NCBI GenBank assembly: GCA_018500005.2
Contig: JAHBAP020000353.1
Coordinates: 1 to 6,222 of the forward strand
Source of the DNA: Mycobacterium sp.
GTDB taxonomy: Bacteria; Actinomycetota; Actinomycetes; Mycobacteriales; Mycobacteriaceae
Length of the DNA: 6,222 bases
Direction of reading: 5' to 3'
Position 1 is the stretch's first letter. Each line of letters opens with the position of its first letter. Shown here piece after piece: positions 5,640 to 6,222 of this stretch. Made by a program: the position numbers and the translations under genes. Under the pieces are notes generated by a model. It saw nothing but the letters and a program-made list of their open reading frames with translations, made no database searches and had not been told where the DNA came from.

Positions 5640-6222
5640 TCAGGGGAACTGGCGGGTGGGCGTGATACGGCCCTGTACGCCCAGCGCCCTCGCCTTTGCG
5701 ACCAGCTCCTGATAGGTCTGCGAGTCGATCGTCTTGGCTCGGGTCAGGATGAACCCGCTGCGGCCGCTGGGGTCGCTGACGATCGCCCAGCTGTAGTCCG
5801 GGGCGCGGTCCACGATCAGATAATTGCCCGGCGGGTTGGCCGAGGGAGTTCCGCCGAAGCCCACATTGAGCGCGGTGTTGTCTGCGTTCACGGGAACCGC
5901 CGACCCGGTGATCGACGACCGCGGACCGCGCTTGAAGAAGTAGTTGCCCGAGTTCTGCACCCCGAGGGTGCCGTTCGCTTTGAGGGTGTAGACGGCTTTG
6001 GTGTTCACCAGTCCGACGCTGAAGAACTGTTTGACGCTGCCCTGCTCGTAGTAGGTCCCCGCGTACTGGGCCGGATCGACGGGCACGCTTGACGGCACAA
6101 CGGCGGCCGGTGCGGGCGTGGCGGCGGCCGTGACGGCAGCGGCGGGGCGCGCGGCGGCGCTCGCACGCCGGGACGGCCCCCCCGCGACTCGGCGGGGGGG
6201 GGCGGGGAGAGCCGCCCGGGAA
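5640..6222 (-). CDS. Secreted Blc-type lipocalin family protein, N-terminus cut by window edge
   Basis: The body, counted from a possible GTG at 6096-6098, is 152 residues and matches bacterial lipocalins (Lipocalin_2/Blc): YAGTYYEQ (12-19) is the first conserved block with Tyr where most have Trp; KAVYTLKANGTLGVQNS (34-50) is the strand pair with a typical NGT turn; APDYSWAIVSDP (99-110) and GFILTR (115-120) are the late core strands, followed by the C-terminal helix TYQELVAKARALGV (128-141). Such proteins hold small hydrophobic ligands in a beta-barrel and are usually exported. The frame stays open upstream of 6098 to the window edge, giving an Ala/Pro-rich stretch like the end of a signal peptide plus linker, so the true start is most likely outside the window; no good Shine-Dalgarno precedes GTG 6098. 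No lipobox is visible. The last 80 bases are homopolymer-rich and may contain errors, so the outermost residues should not be trusted. It lies 133 bp upstream of the decarboxylase on the same strand. Confidence 0.85.
   Translation of the reverse strand, partial: SRAALPAPPRRVAGGPSRRASAAARPAAAVTAAATPAPAAVVPSSVPVDPAQYAGTYYEQGSVKQFFSVGLVNTKAVYTLKANGTLGVQNSGNYFFKRGPRSSITGSAVPVNADNTALNVGFGGTPSANPPGNYLIVDRAPDYSWAIVSDPSGRSGFILTRAKTIDSQTYQELVAKARALGVQGRITPTRQFP
6177..6200. repeat. C-run/G-run inverted repeat at right edge
   Basis: CCCCCCCGC (6177-6185) and GCGGGGGGG (6192-6200) are perfect 9-bp inverted copies around the 6-base GACTCG. The G-run continues to 6202. It falls inside what should be the signal-peptide region of the lipocalin gene and may be a sequence-end artefact rather than a real element. 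Confidence 0.5.

Overview
The window is GC-rich, with GC-ending codons and no visible phage, IS, CRISPR, tRNA or rRNA sequence. Base composition, start-codon use, and protein types (a secreted lipocalin, an NYN/OST-HTH protein starting MTEPSAARVAVYLDFDN, a group II decarboxylase) suggest an actinobacterial chromosome, most likely Mycobacterium/Mycolicibacterium. That taxonomic placement is inference from protein style, not from a marker gene.

Layout, left to right. (1) 2-1300 (+): the 3' part of a gene for a probable secreted, TIM-barrel, glycoside-hydrolase-like protein, cut by the left edge. (2) 1301-1506: a convergent intergenic spacer with a perfect 8-bp stem-loop and a smaller hairpin, probably a transcription stop for one or both neighbours. 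(3) 1507-2847 (-): a 12-helix MFS exporter-type permease. (4) 2848-2967: a divergent promoter region. (5) 2968-3813 (+): an NYN-domain putative ribonuclease with a C-terminal OST-HTH/LOTUS RNA-binding domain. (6) 3838-4083 (-): a small single-pass membrane protein of unknown function. (7) 4106-5506 (-): a PLP-dependent group II decarboxylase with a strong ribosome binding site. (8) 5640 to the right edge (-): a Blc-type secreted lipocalin, N-terminal part cut off or corrupted.

The decarboxylase and the small membrane protein are 22 bp apart on the same strand and probably form one transcript. The lipocalin lies upstream on the same strand but is separated by 133 bp and is probably expressed separately. 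The MFS and NYN genes are divergent and could share control sequences. Nothing ties all six genes into one pathway; they look like ordinary actinobacterial housekeeping and accessory genes.

I did not find a convincing new multi-gene system. The points most worth a second look are the unclassified hydrolase-like protein, the NYN+OST-HTH architecture, the decarboxylase/small-membrane-protein pair, the convergent stem-loop with an alternative fold, and the odd homopolymer inverted repeat at the right end, which may be a sequence artefact.
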